From Candidatus Acidiferrales bacterium (GTDB lineage Bacteria > Acidobacteriota > Terriglobia > Acidiferrales > UBA7541), in contig JASHPG010000100.1 of assembly GCA_030038275.1 (NCBI GenBank), positions 1 through 64,000 on the forward strand: a DNA stretch of 64,000 bases. The letters run 5' to 3'. The notes beneath the pieces were generated by a model. That model was not told the origin of the DNA. It was given only the letters and a program-made list of their open reading frames with translations, and made no database searches. Numbering within the stretch: the stretch's first letter is position 1; each line of letters opens with the position of its first letter. Shown in pieces: positions 19,326 to 27,956 of this stretch. Made by a program: the position numbers and the translations under genes.

Positions 19326-20882
19326 TTACCGTATCGCTTGCGTCTTCTCCACGGAATGCAGATGGCCCCCTCGAACGAGGAGGTGGAAAATCTCTTGCGC
19401 CCGCGCAAAACCTCGGAAATCTCCCCGAGATTCATCTTCCGGTTTGAAGTCCAGCTCCACAAATTTGTTTTCCCAAATAAAAAACGCATACTGGACGGCT
19501 TGACTAGCCTCGTCAGGGGCATCCCGATTCTTATCAATATGGAGATTTAGGATATCGATCTTGGGCATACCGGACTGCTGATTGACGAAACGGGTCGCAA
19601 GCAGATCAGCAAATTCCAAGGTCGCCGCCCAATCCTTGGACAGGATCATCGCGACATCCAGGTCGTATTCAATGTCGCCGCTCCCAGTGCAGTTGTGCAT
19701 TGTTGGTCGGCCTCGTGAAAGAAGCTCGTCGAGTTCCGCTTCTGGCCCAGGGTCTTCGTCGAGTCGGCATCCTTCCTTGTCGATCGATGAAATCGCGAGA
19801 ATGGGGCAGTTCAGCTCCAAGCTGAGGTCTGCGAGGCTCGTTGAAATTTCGTCGATCCTCGCTCGCGGGTCGGCCGGGGGATTGGGCAGCGGCACCTTTT
19901 GCAAATAATCGAGGAATATAACAATCCCATCCGTCCGAAAATCGTGCATCAGGTTGTACGCGGCGGCGCGGATGCGGTCCACAGTGTCTTTCCGCGATCC
20001 CTCCAACAAAAACACTTCCCGTCCATACTGGTGAATTCCATGCAGGCCTCTGGCCAGCACTTCCATCCCTTCCGACCCTGACTCCATATCTGAAGTCAGC
20101 ATCGTAGTGGGATTCATTCCGGACTCTTTCGCCAGCAGGCGCGCGGTCAATACTCGTTGCGTCTGCTCCCAGGAATAAAACAAGACAGGAATGTGGTGAT
20201 TCCAGGCGATATGGCTGGCGATGTGGAGCGCGAAATTCGTTTTACCACGTCGCGGAGCACCAGCGAGTCCATAATAAAATCCTGGCCGGAAGCCAGAGAG
20301 CAGTTGCGTTAGACGCTTGAACGGCGCGAGCGTGTAGCCCAGAAGAATCTGTTTCCCTTTCGGCCGATTTTTCGATTCCGCGACGATCGCGCGGACAGAG
20401 TCCCCGACTGGCCGGAGCTGTTTTCGCATTCGCTGCTTCTGGATATCCAACAGTTCTTGGATTGCTCCAGACGTGAACTCTGGCAACGACCGTTGTTCAG
20501 GCTGACGCTGCCTCGCGTACGATTCGAGTGAGGCGCCGAGCCTGAGCAACCGCTCTCTCGCTTGACGTTCCTTCAGCAAATCCAGGTACGAAAGCGCTTG
20601 GTCGAGCTGCGGACGCCGAAAGCAACCCATGTTGTCCAGATACTCCTTCACTTGCGGCGAGAAAACGCCTTGCTGTTCGAGTTTCGAGGCGAGGATTAGC
20701 AGGTCAATTGCGGAAAGACTTTGCTCCCGAATGGCCGAAAGTGCTTCAGCGATCAAACGAGCGGTAGCAGAGTGAAGTAACTGCGGGTGAAAACCCTCAT
20801 CGAGCACCTTCTCAAGTGAGTACCGATCAGCTGCGATTGCCGAGAGAAGCGCCATCTCGATGTCAACGCCTTCGGTTCCCAT
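19326..20882 (-). CDS. DnaB-like replicative helicase-family ATPase
   Basis: DnaB-N-like region IEMALLSAIAADRYSLEKVL and RecA-like core GFRPGFYYGLAGAPRRGKTNFALHIASHIAWNHHIPVLFYSWEQ, IFLDYLQKVPLP. Confidence 0.85.
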   Translation of the reverse strand: MGTEGVDIEMALLSAIAADRYSLEKVLDEGFHPQLLHSATARLIAEALSAIREQSLSAIDLLILASKLEQQGVFSPQVKEYLDNMGCFRRPQLDQALSYLDLLKERQARERLLRLGASLESYARQRQPEQRSLPEFTSGAIQELLDIQKQRMRKQLRPVGDSVRAIVAESKNRPKGKQILLGYTLAPFKRLTQLLSGFRPGFYYGLAGAPRRGKTNFALHIASHIAWNHHIPVLFYSWEQTQRVLTARLLAKESGMNPTTMLTSDMESGSEGMEVLARGLHGIHQYGREVFLLEGSRKDTVDRIRAAAYNLMHDFRTDGIVIFLDYLQKVPLPNPPADPRARIDEISTSLADLSLELNCPILAISSIDKEGCRLDEDPGPEAELDELLSRGRPTMHNCTGSGDIEYDLDVAMILSKDWAATLEFADLLATRFVNQQSGMPKIDILNLHIDKNRDAPDEASQAVQYAFFIWENKFVELDFKPEDESRGDFRGFARAQEIFHLLVRGGHLHSVEKTQAIR

Positions 20883-21669
20883 TGTCGGTTCCCCCTTCTG
20901 CCTGTTTCCTCCGCTGCGGGAATTGCCGTTCGAAACCTGTCAAGAACTGGATTGCACGCTCGACCGGGCCTCTTTCTCGGCCCAGAGGGTCCTCTCGGTG
21001 ATTCCAGTCATGTTTTCGAATGAACTCGTTCAGATCGGCTCGCAACTGTCGGAGGCGCATCTCAACACAAAAGCGAAGTTGCTCTTTGGAATCTGGCCTC
21101 TCCCAACGCTGAAGCGCTAACGTAACGTCGCGTAGGCAACGTGGAGATCGGTCCAATTTCTCTTTCCATATTTGTTTCTGCTGCAAATACTCCAGAATCT
21201 CAATTAAGGATTGTTTGCGTTCGGCGGAGTCGCGGCAAAACATGCAATCCGGACTCGGAAGGACCACTGGAGCTTTTGTTCTGCGCCGAAAGAAGAGCCG
21301 CGGTCCAGTACCCTGGAGATCTTTGGCGTCTGGCGAGGCTCCCAAGACGCGACCAATCAGGTTCTCGCACAGAATCGCTACCCCAATTCCGCTGGCTGGC
21401 CAGCACGCTTCCTCAACGCGCGTTGCAAGCCAGAAATGCCTAGCGCAGAAACCGCCACTCTCTACGAGTTGAACCCGGACCATTGACGACATCGTGGCTT
21501 CCCACAAGAACGAAAAAATCGCGTGGCGCTCGGCGTGGACTAGATTCGAGCAGATCAAACACTCCCCCTCGCGAAAACTCTCGCCGAGAGAGCTTTCCGT
21601 AAACCAATGCGAGATATTTGGTTGTTGCCCGCGGTTCACGTACCCCGCTCCAGTGTTTCTCAAACACAC
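20863..21669 (-). CDS. Cys/His-rich protein (DUF6062-like paralogue)
   Basis: ECLICSNLVHAERHAIFSFLWEATMSS, GGFCARHFWLATRVEE, CMFCRDSAERKQSLIEIL. Confidence 0.6.
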   Translation of the reverse strand: MCLRNTGAGYVNRGQQPNISHWFTESSLGESFREGECLICSNLVHAERHAIFSFLWEATMSSMVRVQLVESGGFCARHFWLATRVEEACWPASGIGVAILCENLIGRVLGASPDAKDLQGTGPRLFFRRRTKAPVVLPSPDCMFCRDSAERKQSLIEILEYLQQKQIWKEKLDRSPRCLRDVTLALQRWERPDSKEQLRFCVEMRLRQLRADLNEFIRKHDWNHREDPLGRERGPVERAIQFLTGFERQFPQRRKQAEGGTDNGNRRR

Positions 21670-21789
21670 CGATACAAATAATCGCAGTTACACAACATCA
21701 TGCCCAATAGGGCCAAGGCATGCGCCTGCTTGGAAACACATCAGTGGAATCTGCCGGTAAAGACATGACCCCGCGACAAGATTCCCTGT

Positions 21790-21849
21790 CAGGAGTCATC
21801 ATCTGTCCCGGTCTCAGGACAGCGGTTTAAGGCCGAACTCCTTGGCCTT
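21790..21849 (-). promoter_or_regulatory. Fluoride (crcB-type) riboswitch upstream of the Cys/His-DnaB-ppa-MPE-eno operon
   Basis: Reverse complement: GGCCAAGGAGTTCGGCCTTAAACCGCTGTCCTGAGACCGGGACAGATGATGACTCCTGAC. P2 GGCC/GGCC, P3 CTGTCC/GGACAG, pseudoknot GGAGT/ACTCC. Confidence 0.95.
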
Positions 21850-22076
21850 CACAATGATCTTACTGCAAGGTGCCGCAAAAGCAAGTTTGTGCCCTCGAAT
21901 CTGTTACGCTAGGCGCACTCTTGGCTAGCGCGACGCATCATATTGATACTTTGCATTCGCTTGATTCTCCCAAACCATTGGCACGCAGAGCCAAGCTTCG
22001 AGCGGCGGCACCGGAACTGCGATTATCCAAATCACTCGGTTTGACTACCCTTCGGCTCTTTTTGCATAATTAAGTC

Positions 22077-22130
22077 GCGGGTGTTGGAGTTCGCCCTGAA
22101 TCGCCCCAGAGGGGGCAGATGACTCCTACG
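22077..22130 (+). promoter_or_regulatory. Fluoride (crcB-type) riboswitch upstream of the MutS-like pair
   Basis: CGCGGGTGTTGGAGTTCGCCCTGAATCGCCCCAGAGGGGGCAGATGACTCCTACG, near-consensus crcB motif. Confidence 0.96.
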
Positions 22131-22303
22131 AGGGTTGCCTTGCTACGGAGTTATCTGTCTCGCTAATGAATTGTCCGGCGCGGTACGCCCTCCCTAAAGA
22201 GAACTGAAGCACGCAAGACAGCGCGATGCGTAGTGTGTGACGCGTTAAAGCCCGTTTAGGAGGCGCTGTCGCTGTTTCCGTTCGATTCTGTCGGCAGGAT
22301 GCG

Positions 22304-23842
22304 ATGAGCTTCGAGAGCATACTGTTTGAAGGCCCGCACGGACCAACAGACGCTAGCACAGTCGAGCCTCCGCCTTTTTTTCAGGACTTGAATCTCGATC
22401 AAGTCCTCACACGCATCACGAAGGGCCGAGAAGAATACGATCTCGCGCCTTTCTATTATTCGCCGCTTCGATGTCTCGCCACCGTGGCGTACCGCCAGGA
22501 GGTGATGCACGACCTAGAAAACAGAGCTCTAATGGATGCAATAAATTTGTTTTCCGGAAAAATGCACGAAATGCGTGCAGCCATTGCGCAATCAGACCAG
22601 CTCCATTATTACAAGTTCGCGATGGAGCGGCGGTTCCTAGTTGCGGCGCAAGTTTATTTCGAGGCGGTCGACGGCCTCCGGCAGGACTTGCATTCGCTCG
22701 GCATCAAATCTCGCGGGCTATGCGCATTCCGCGACTATCTTGACGAATACAGCTCTTCCACTGCGTTCCGCGATCGTGCCAGCCAAACGCAGGGATTGCT
22801 GTCGGATCTGTCCGAAATACGATATGCCGTCCTAATCAAGGGCGGTGCCGTTACCGTTCGCAACTATGAGGGCGAAGCCGATTACAGCGCCGCCGTCGAA
22901 GAAACATTCGAAAAGTTCCGGCGGGATTCCAAAAACGAGCATTGGGTCGAACTCCCACGGTGGGATGGCATGAACCATATCGAAGCCCAGATACAACGCG
23001 GAGTAGCCCTGCTCCATCCGGACGCCTTTCGTCGATTAGAGGAATTCTATAGCGCAAACCGAAACTTTTTGGATAACACGATCGCTCGTTTCGATCGCGA
23101 GGCCCAGTTTTACGTTGCGTATCTTAAGTTTGTGAACAAACTTCGGGCGGCCGGACTCAACTTTTGCGAGGCGCAGGTGTCGGCTACCTCGAAAAATGTC
23201 GGGGGGCGTGATTGCTTCGACGTGGCGCTCGCAGCAAAATTGCTCGATGAACAACAGAAAGTAGTCTGCAACGGCTTTTGTCTTCGCGATCCAGAGCGCA
23301 TCTTGGTCGTATCAGGCCCCAATCAAGGCGGCAAGACCACGTTTGCGCGCATGTTTGGCCAAATACACTATTTGGCTAGTCTGGGATGCCTCGTTCCGGG
23401 AAAAGAAGTTCGCGTCTTCTTATGCGACCAGCTTTACACGCATTTCGAAAGACGGGAACAAGCCACCAATCTCAGGGGCAAGTTGCAGGACGACCTTCTG
23501 CGCATTCACGCAATCCTCGAACAGGCAACCTCGAACAGCATCCTAATCATGAATGAAATTTTCTCTTCAACGACCCTCAAGGATGCTCTCTACTTGAGCA
23601 AGAAAATCCTGCAGCAGATTTCTGACCGGGACTTGCTCACCGTTTGCGTCACGTTTTTGGACGAATTGGCCTCCCTCAATCACAAAACCGTGAGCGTTGT
23701 CAGTATAATTGATCCAGTAAACCCAACGGTCCGCACATATAAATTGCAGCGGCAACCTGCGAACGGGCTGGCCTATGCGCTCGCAATCGCCGAGAAGTAC
23801 CACGTCACCTATGATTCTCTTCGCGAGCGGATTAAGTCATGA
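22304..23842 (+). CDS. MutS-family ATPase (MutS-like, no N-terminal mismatch-recognition domain evident)
   Basis: Walker A GPNQGGKTTFARMFGQIHYLASLGCLVPG; THFERREQATNLRGKLQDDLLRIHAIL; LIMNEIFSSTTLKDALYLSKKIL. Confidence 0.9.
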   Translation: MSFESILFEGPHGPTDASTVEPPPFFQDLNLDQVLTRITKGREEYDLAPFYYSPLRCLATVAYRQEVMHDLENRALMDAINLFSGKMHEMRAAIAQSDQLHYYKFAMERRFLVAAQVYFEAVDGLRQDLHSLGIKSRGLCAFRDYLDEYSSSTAFRDRASQTQGLLSDLSEIRYAVLIKGGAVTVRNYEGEADYSAAVEETFEKFRRDSKNEHWVELPRWDGMNHIEAQIQRGVALLHPDAFRRLEEFYSANRNFLDNTIARFDREAQFYVAYLKFVNKLRAAGLNFCEAQVSATSKNVGGRDCFDVALAAKLLDEQQKVVCNGFCLRDPERILVVSGPNQGGKTTFARMFGQIHYLASLGCLVPGKEVRVFLCDQLYTHFERREQATNLRGKLQDDLLRIHAILEQATSNSILIMNEIFSSTTLKDALYLSKKILQQISDRDLLTVCVTFLDELASLNHKTVSVVSIIDPVNPTVRTYKLQRQPANGLAYALAIAEKYHVTYDSLRERIKS

Positions 23843-25389
23843 AAGTCCTACTCATGCACCGCGACAGGGATTTCGATCTGCCAAAAGAGCTCCCGCGGAA
23901 TACCTGGAATCGCAGGAACGAACACGATTTCGATTTGCCGGCAGACTCCCCATGGAACTCCAAGACCCTCACACAGGATCTGGACTTGGAAACGATCTGG
24001 AGCGCCATGGCGGAGCAAGATGACTTCCTGTTTGAAGTGGCCCGGAAGGCGTTTCTGGACGCGTTCGACAACGACATTGACACGGTCTTGTATCGGCAGC
24101 AGGTACTGAAAGATTGCCTTGAACACCGATTGGTCGTCGTCGACCTGTATAACGTCGCGGTCGAAGCGATTGTCAAAGGGAGAAAAACTTCGTGGGGTTT
24201 GACCAGTCACTATCCGAGCTCGATGCTATATGGGGCGACCGATACGCTACAAGTCTTTCTCGATATTCTCAGACGGCTGAGGGGCATTGCCGAGCAAAAC
24301 GCCAGTGCTTTCAAATCGGAAGGGTTCAAGGCGCTATTCTCGCGGCTCACGACCGAACTCAACGATGGCTATCTCGCCAGTATCGAGGATCATCTGGCCA
24401 TGTCCAAATTTCGCCAGGGAGTCCTTTTTAGTGCCCAACTCGGCGACAGCAACGAGTGCGCCAAATTGGTCCTGCGCAAGTCAGCTCAGGGAAAACAGCG
24501 TTGGTTTGAACGGATTTTTGGGAAAGGGCCACCTGCCTATACTTTCCATCTTCATGAACGCGATGAGGCGGGAGGAAGAATACTGTCGAATGTAAGGGAT
24601 CGGAGCATCAGCCGTGTGGCTGTTGCCCTCACCGAGTCCGCGGATCACATTTTAAGTTTTTTCACGATGCTGCGAGCGGAACTTGCATTTTATATCGGTG
24701 CCCTCAATCTCCGCGGGCGGTTGGCTGCGGCCGGAGGGCCGGTTTGCTTTCCAGTGCCAAGTCGTCCCGGGTCGCGTCAGCTTTGCTTTCACGAGCTGTA
24801 TGACGTATCTCTGTGCTTGCGGATGAAAAGCCGCGTCGTGGGGAACACAATCGATGCCACCGGCAAAAATCTCATCGTCATCACTGGGGCCAATCAGGGC
24901 GGAAAATCTACTTTTCTGCGTAGCGTCGGCCTCGCACAAATCATGATGCAATCCGGGCTATTCGTAGGTGCCGAGGCCTTTGAAGGAGAACTCTCTTCTG
25001 CAATGTGTACGCACTATAAACGCGAGGAAGACGCGACTATGAAGAGCGGCAAGTTTGACGAGGAGCTCGCCCGCATGAGCGAAATTGCGGATCACATTGT
25101 GCTCAACACGACAATTTTGTTCAACGAATCGTTTGCGGCAACCAACGAACGAGAAGGGGCCGAAATCGCCCGGCAGATCGTCTCGGCTCTGCTCGAAAAA
25201 GGCGTTCGAGTGTTTTACGTCACGCATATGTTCGAATTTCCGCGCAGCTTCTTCGATGCCAAAAGGGCAGACGCAACTTTCTTGCGTGCCGAACGGTTAC
25301 CGGACGGGACGCGCACCTTCAAATTGGCCGAGAGTGAGCCGCTGGAGACGAGTTACGGCGAGGATCTCTATCGGGAAATATTCCGGTAA
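23839..25389 (+). CDS. MutS-family ATPase, second copy (overlaps the first by 4 nt)
   Basis: ITGANQGGKSTFLRSVGLAQIMMQSGLFVGAEAFE; THYKREEDATMKSGKFDEELARMSEIADHI; LFNESFAATNEREGAEIARQIV. Confidence 0.9.
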   Translation: MKVLLMHRDRDFDLPKELPRNTWNRRNEHDFDLPADSPWNSKTLTQDLDLETIWSAMAEQDDFLFEVARKAFLDAFDNDIDTVLYRQQVLKDCLEHRLVVVDLYNVAVEAIVKGRKTSWGLTSHYPSSMLYGATDTLQVFLDILRRLRGIAEQNASAFKSEGFKALFSRLTTELNDGYLASIEDHLAMSKFRQGVLFSAQLGDSNECAKLVLRKSAQGKQRWFERIFGKGPPAYTFHLHERDEAGGRILSNVRDRSISRVAVALTESADHILSFFTMLRAELAFYIGALNLRGRLAAAGGPVCFPVPSRPGSRQLCFHELYDVSLCLRMKSRVVGNTIDATGKNLIVITGANQGGKSTFLRSVGLAQIMMQSGLFVGAEAFEGELSSAMCTHYKREEDATMKSGKFDEELARMSEIADHIVLNTTILFNESFAATNEREGAEIARQIVSALLEKGVRVFYVTHMFEFPRSFFDAKRADATFLRAERLPDGTRTFKLAESEPLETSYGEDLYREIFR

Positions 25390-25524
25390 GCGAGGAAGAC
25401 AGTCGCGAGCGGAAGGGCGTACCGTCCGCCATTGCCGACGGACTTTACTCGGGGCAGTAAGGGTCTGCTGCAAGTAGCAGCTTGAATCGGGATGCTGTCC
25501 CATCCTGTCCGAAACGGAGGCCAC

Positions 25525-25809
25525 TTGAACATTCGACGAGTAGTTTTAGACGTAGATAAGGCCATTTCTCGTCCCACTCTGTTAGAGATAGCCCGTGCAA
25601 TCGATTCGGTTGCTGGCGTTCACGGCCTGAACATAACCGTGACTGAGATCGACATAGAAACCGTCGGAACTGATGTCACGATCGAGGGGGAAAACCTCGA
25701 CGTCGACGCGTTGGTACACGCGATCGAATCCGCTGGGGCGGTTGTCCACAGCATAGATCAAGTCCTGGCAGGCAGCCAGATCGTTCAACAGGTACCTCGA
25801 AAACGATGA
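25525..25809 (+). CDS. DUF211 domain protein
   Basis: Likely TTG start at 25525 after GGAGG; NIRRVVLDVDKAISRPTLLEIARAIDSVAGVHGLNITVTEIDIETVGTDVTIEGENLDVDALVHAIESAGAVVHSIDQVLAG. Confidence 0.85.
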   Translation: MNIRRVVLDVDKAISRPTLLEIARAIDSVAGVHGLNITVTEIDIETVGTDVTIEGENLDVDALVHAIESAGAVVHSIDQVLAGSQIVQQVPRKR

Positions 25810-26354
25810 GACTCATTCGGGAGAGCTTCCGTGGGAATGCACTGCTGTCCTCCGTAACCGGACTTACGGACGGAATTCTGACAGCGTTGACTCTCGCTGC
25901 CGGAGCTCTCGTCGCCCCCGGCGGTCATCCAGTGTCCGTTCGCCTCGCACTTCGGATTGCGGTAGCGGCCTTAGTTTCCGGCGCTTTTGTGTTCTACGTC
26001 GCTCAGTATTCTCATTTGCGCGGAGAGCTGGTTCGGCTCGAAAAGCAACTCTCAATGACGGAACATGGACGATTCGCAGCAAGCCATTTGGGACGGCAGG
26101 TCGCAGCAGAAGCATTCACAACGGCCACTGTGTCGAGCAGCGCCAGCTTTGTTGGAGCGTTAATTCCATTGTTGCTCGGAGCTTTGTTCCCTAGTTTCCG
26201 CTGGGCAGCAATAGTTGCCTCCATTGGTTCGCTAGGCATTTTAGGATCGGTTTTGGCTCGCGTCGTCCGTGGCAGCTTTTGGCGTTGGCCAGCCGTCCTC
26301 ATGGCAGGGGGCGTTGTGCTCTCTGTCTTAGGGGCCGCGCTTCATATCGTGTAA
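25806..26354 (+). CDS. VIT/CCC1-like integral membrane protein
   Basis: Multi-TM; SVTGLTDGILTALTLAAGAL resembles the VIT-family first TM; overlaps the DUF211 stop by 4 nt. Confidence 0.6.
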   Translation: MRLIRESFRGNALLSSVTGLTDGILTALTLAAGALVAPGGHPVSVRLALRIAVAALVSGAFVFYVAQYSHLRGELVRLEKQLSMTEHGRFAASHLGRQVAAEAFTTATVSSSASFVGALIPLLLGALFPSFRWAAIVASIGSLGILGSVLARVVRGSFWRWPAVLMAGGVVLSVLGAALHIV

Positions 26355-26355
26355 G

Positions 26356-26958
26356 TTGGGCAGGGTTGACGTGGCTAAAGCGAGAAATGGCGCAGAACCT
26401 TCGTTCAAAGACGTAGCGCGTCTCCTCGAAAAAGGGAGTTGCGTGCTTTGCTCGCTTTTGAAGCGCTTCCAATCTGCGTGCATTCAAAATGCGAGCGCCG
26501 ACCGTGTTCAGCACCTCTGTAGCTTCCACACATGGGCGCTCGCGGGCGCAGCGAATACAGACGTAGCTGCTGGAATCTTTCTCCATGTTCTGGAATTAAG
26601 AGAAATGCGACTGGACATCGGGGGCGTTCCACGTTGCAGCCTGTGCGAGCAAATTGCCGAGGAAGAAGCTGAGCGTTCGAATGATTTCGTTCTGCTTCTT
26701 AAGAACGCGGAATTCCGCGCCTGGCTAGATCGGTATGGCGCCCTGTGCGTTCCACACGCGTCAAGGCTTCTGAAAAGGGTTCCGACTGGGGATCGGGCGG
26801 TCCTGACCTCTTTAGTTCAGAACACCGCGGCGCGATTGAAGGGAGAGCTACGCTGCTGTACTGGGCATCCCGAAGATCGGCGTTCAGCCTCGGCGCTCAG
26901 CCGGGCCGCTGAATACTTAGAGGGTCGACGGGGCTTAGCCATAAAGGACTGCCAATAG
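26356..26958 (+). CDS. Cys/His-rich protein (DUF6062-like paralogue)
   Basis: GSCVLCSLLKRFQS, HLCSFHTWALAG, PRCSLCEQIAEEEAERSNDFVLLLKNAEFRAWLDRYGALCVPHASRLLKRV; TTG start. Confidence 0.65.
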   Translation: MGRVDVAKARNGAEPSFKDVARLLEKGSCVLCSLLKRFQSACIQNASADRVQHLCSFHTWALAGAANTDVAAGIFLHVLELREMRLDIGGVPRCSLCEQIAEEEAERSNDFVLLLKNAEFRAWLDRYGALCVPHASRLLKRVPTGDRAVLTSLVQNTAARLKGELRCCTGHPEDRRSASALSRAAEYLEGRRGLAIKDCQ

Positions 26959-27039
26959 CACTCAACTTGCAGCTTCGCTCCGCAGAGCCGTCCCCTTATA
27001 CCAAAATCGCTCAGGACCCGAGTACCTTGAAACACTGGA

Positions 27040-27432
27040 ATGCGTAGGTGGCGTAGGCAAGACGCAAATACATGCGCTTCCGGTCAGGTAGCAGTCGCTG
27101 TCATAACCGGGCGACCGCTGGAAGAAATTCTGGAGCGCGTAGGGCACGGTCATCAGGCCTCCACGCGTGAACTGGCCAGCGTACTTGAGTATTACGGTTA
27201 TCTTTGTCCTCGTCGCTGCGTCTCTGTGAAAGATCCCAGAAGTTTTCCCAAGCTTGCGATAGCACAGGTGCATTCTAACCGCTCATCTCACTGGCATTGG
27301 GTCGCAATCGAAGAAGGACGCATCTTTGACGGCGTTTGGGGCGATGCTTATGGGGTCGTCGATTGGCCTCACGATTTTCGCATTACGTCTTATCTTCCAG
27401 TCGATGACCTGTCTGCTCTTAATAGACCATAA
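27040..27432 (+). CDS. Possible C39-like papain-fold peptidase / hypothetical
   Basis: TCASGQVAVAVITGRPLEEILERVG...ELASVLEYYGYLC...SSHWHWVAIEEGRIFDGVWG: possible Cys...His arrangement. Confidence 0.4.
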   Translation: MRRWRRQDANTCASGQVAVAVITGRPLEEILERVGHGHQASTRELASVLEYYGYLCPRRCVSVKDPRSFPKLAIAQVHSNRSSHWHWVAIEEGRIFDGVWGDAYGVVDWPHDFRITSYLPVDDLSALNRP

Positions 27433-27453
27433 GCTCCGATGCGAATAGCTTGC

Positions 27454-27956
27454 TCAGGCACGTTGCAGTGTATGGTCTTGAATCCATTGGGCAAAGTCAG
27501 GATGCAAACGAAGGCTCTTCATCTCCTCTCGCGTAAACCATCCGGTCGCCTCTGTTTCTCGTACGCAGAACGCACGGAACGCCCGGTCAATGTCGGCGCT
27601 TACCACATAGCATTTCCAACCGCGGCCGCATTCCCGAACTTCGATGCCGGCGACCCGAATCGGTGGAAGTGGTCCAACCCTTCTTCAGCCTCCCTGCGAG
27701 CCGCCAACTCCGGCGATTCTCCGGCTCGTATGGCACCGCCGGGTATGCCCCATGTGCCGCCACGATCCACTGAATAGGCCCGCTGCCGGAGGAAGGTAAA
27801 TAGGTTCCCCGGCTGGCGAGACAAATCGAAGCAAGAGGCCAGCGCCGCCATGAGTGCCCCAGTGCACATGATCTTTTTCGCAGAAGGTCCAGCGATCCGA
27901 GGCCGGTCCTCTATTCGACACCGGCCTCGATACACACTGATGTGATGAGGTGCCAA
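27454..27956 (-). pseudogene. Nudix hydrolase, interrupted by an apparent frameshift near 27675-27685
   Basis: Frame 1 gives GGTWGIPGGAIRAGESPELAARREAEEG; the other frame continues GPLPPIRVAGIEVRECGRGWKCYVVSADIDRAFRAFCVRETEATGWFTREEMKSLRLHPDFAQWIQDHTLQRA*. Confidence 0.75.

Noticed and set aside
22304-25389. MutS-like pair as housekeeping mismatch repair mutS
   Set aside because: Both proteins are about 515 aa with only the ATPase-end core recognisable, tandem, and behind a fluoride riboswitch; not a canonical full-length MutS
25390-25520. Possible fluoride riboswitch before DUF211
   Set aside because: No GGAGTT loop or ACTCC tail; DUF211 is more likely a read-through gene of the MutS operon
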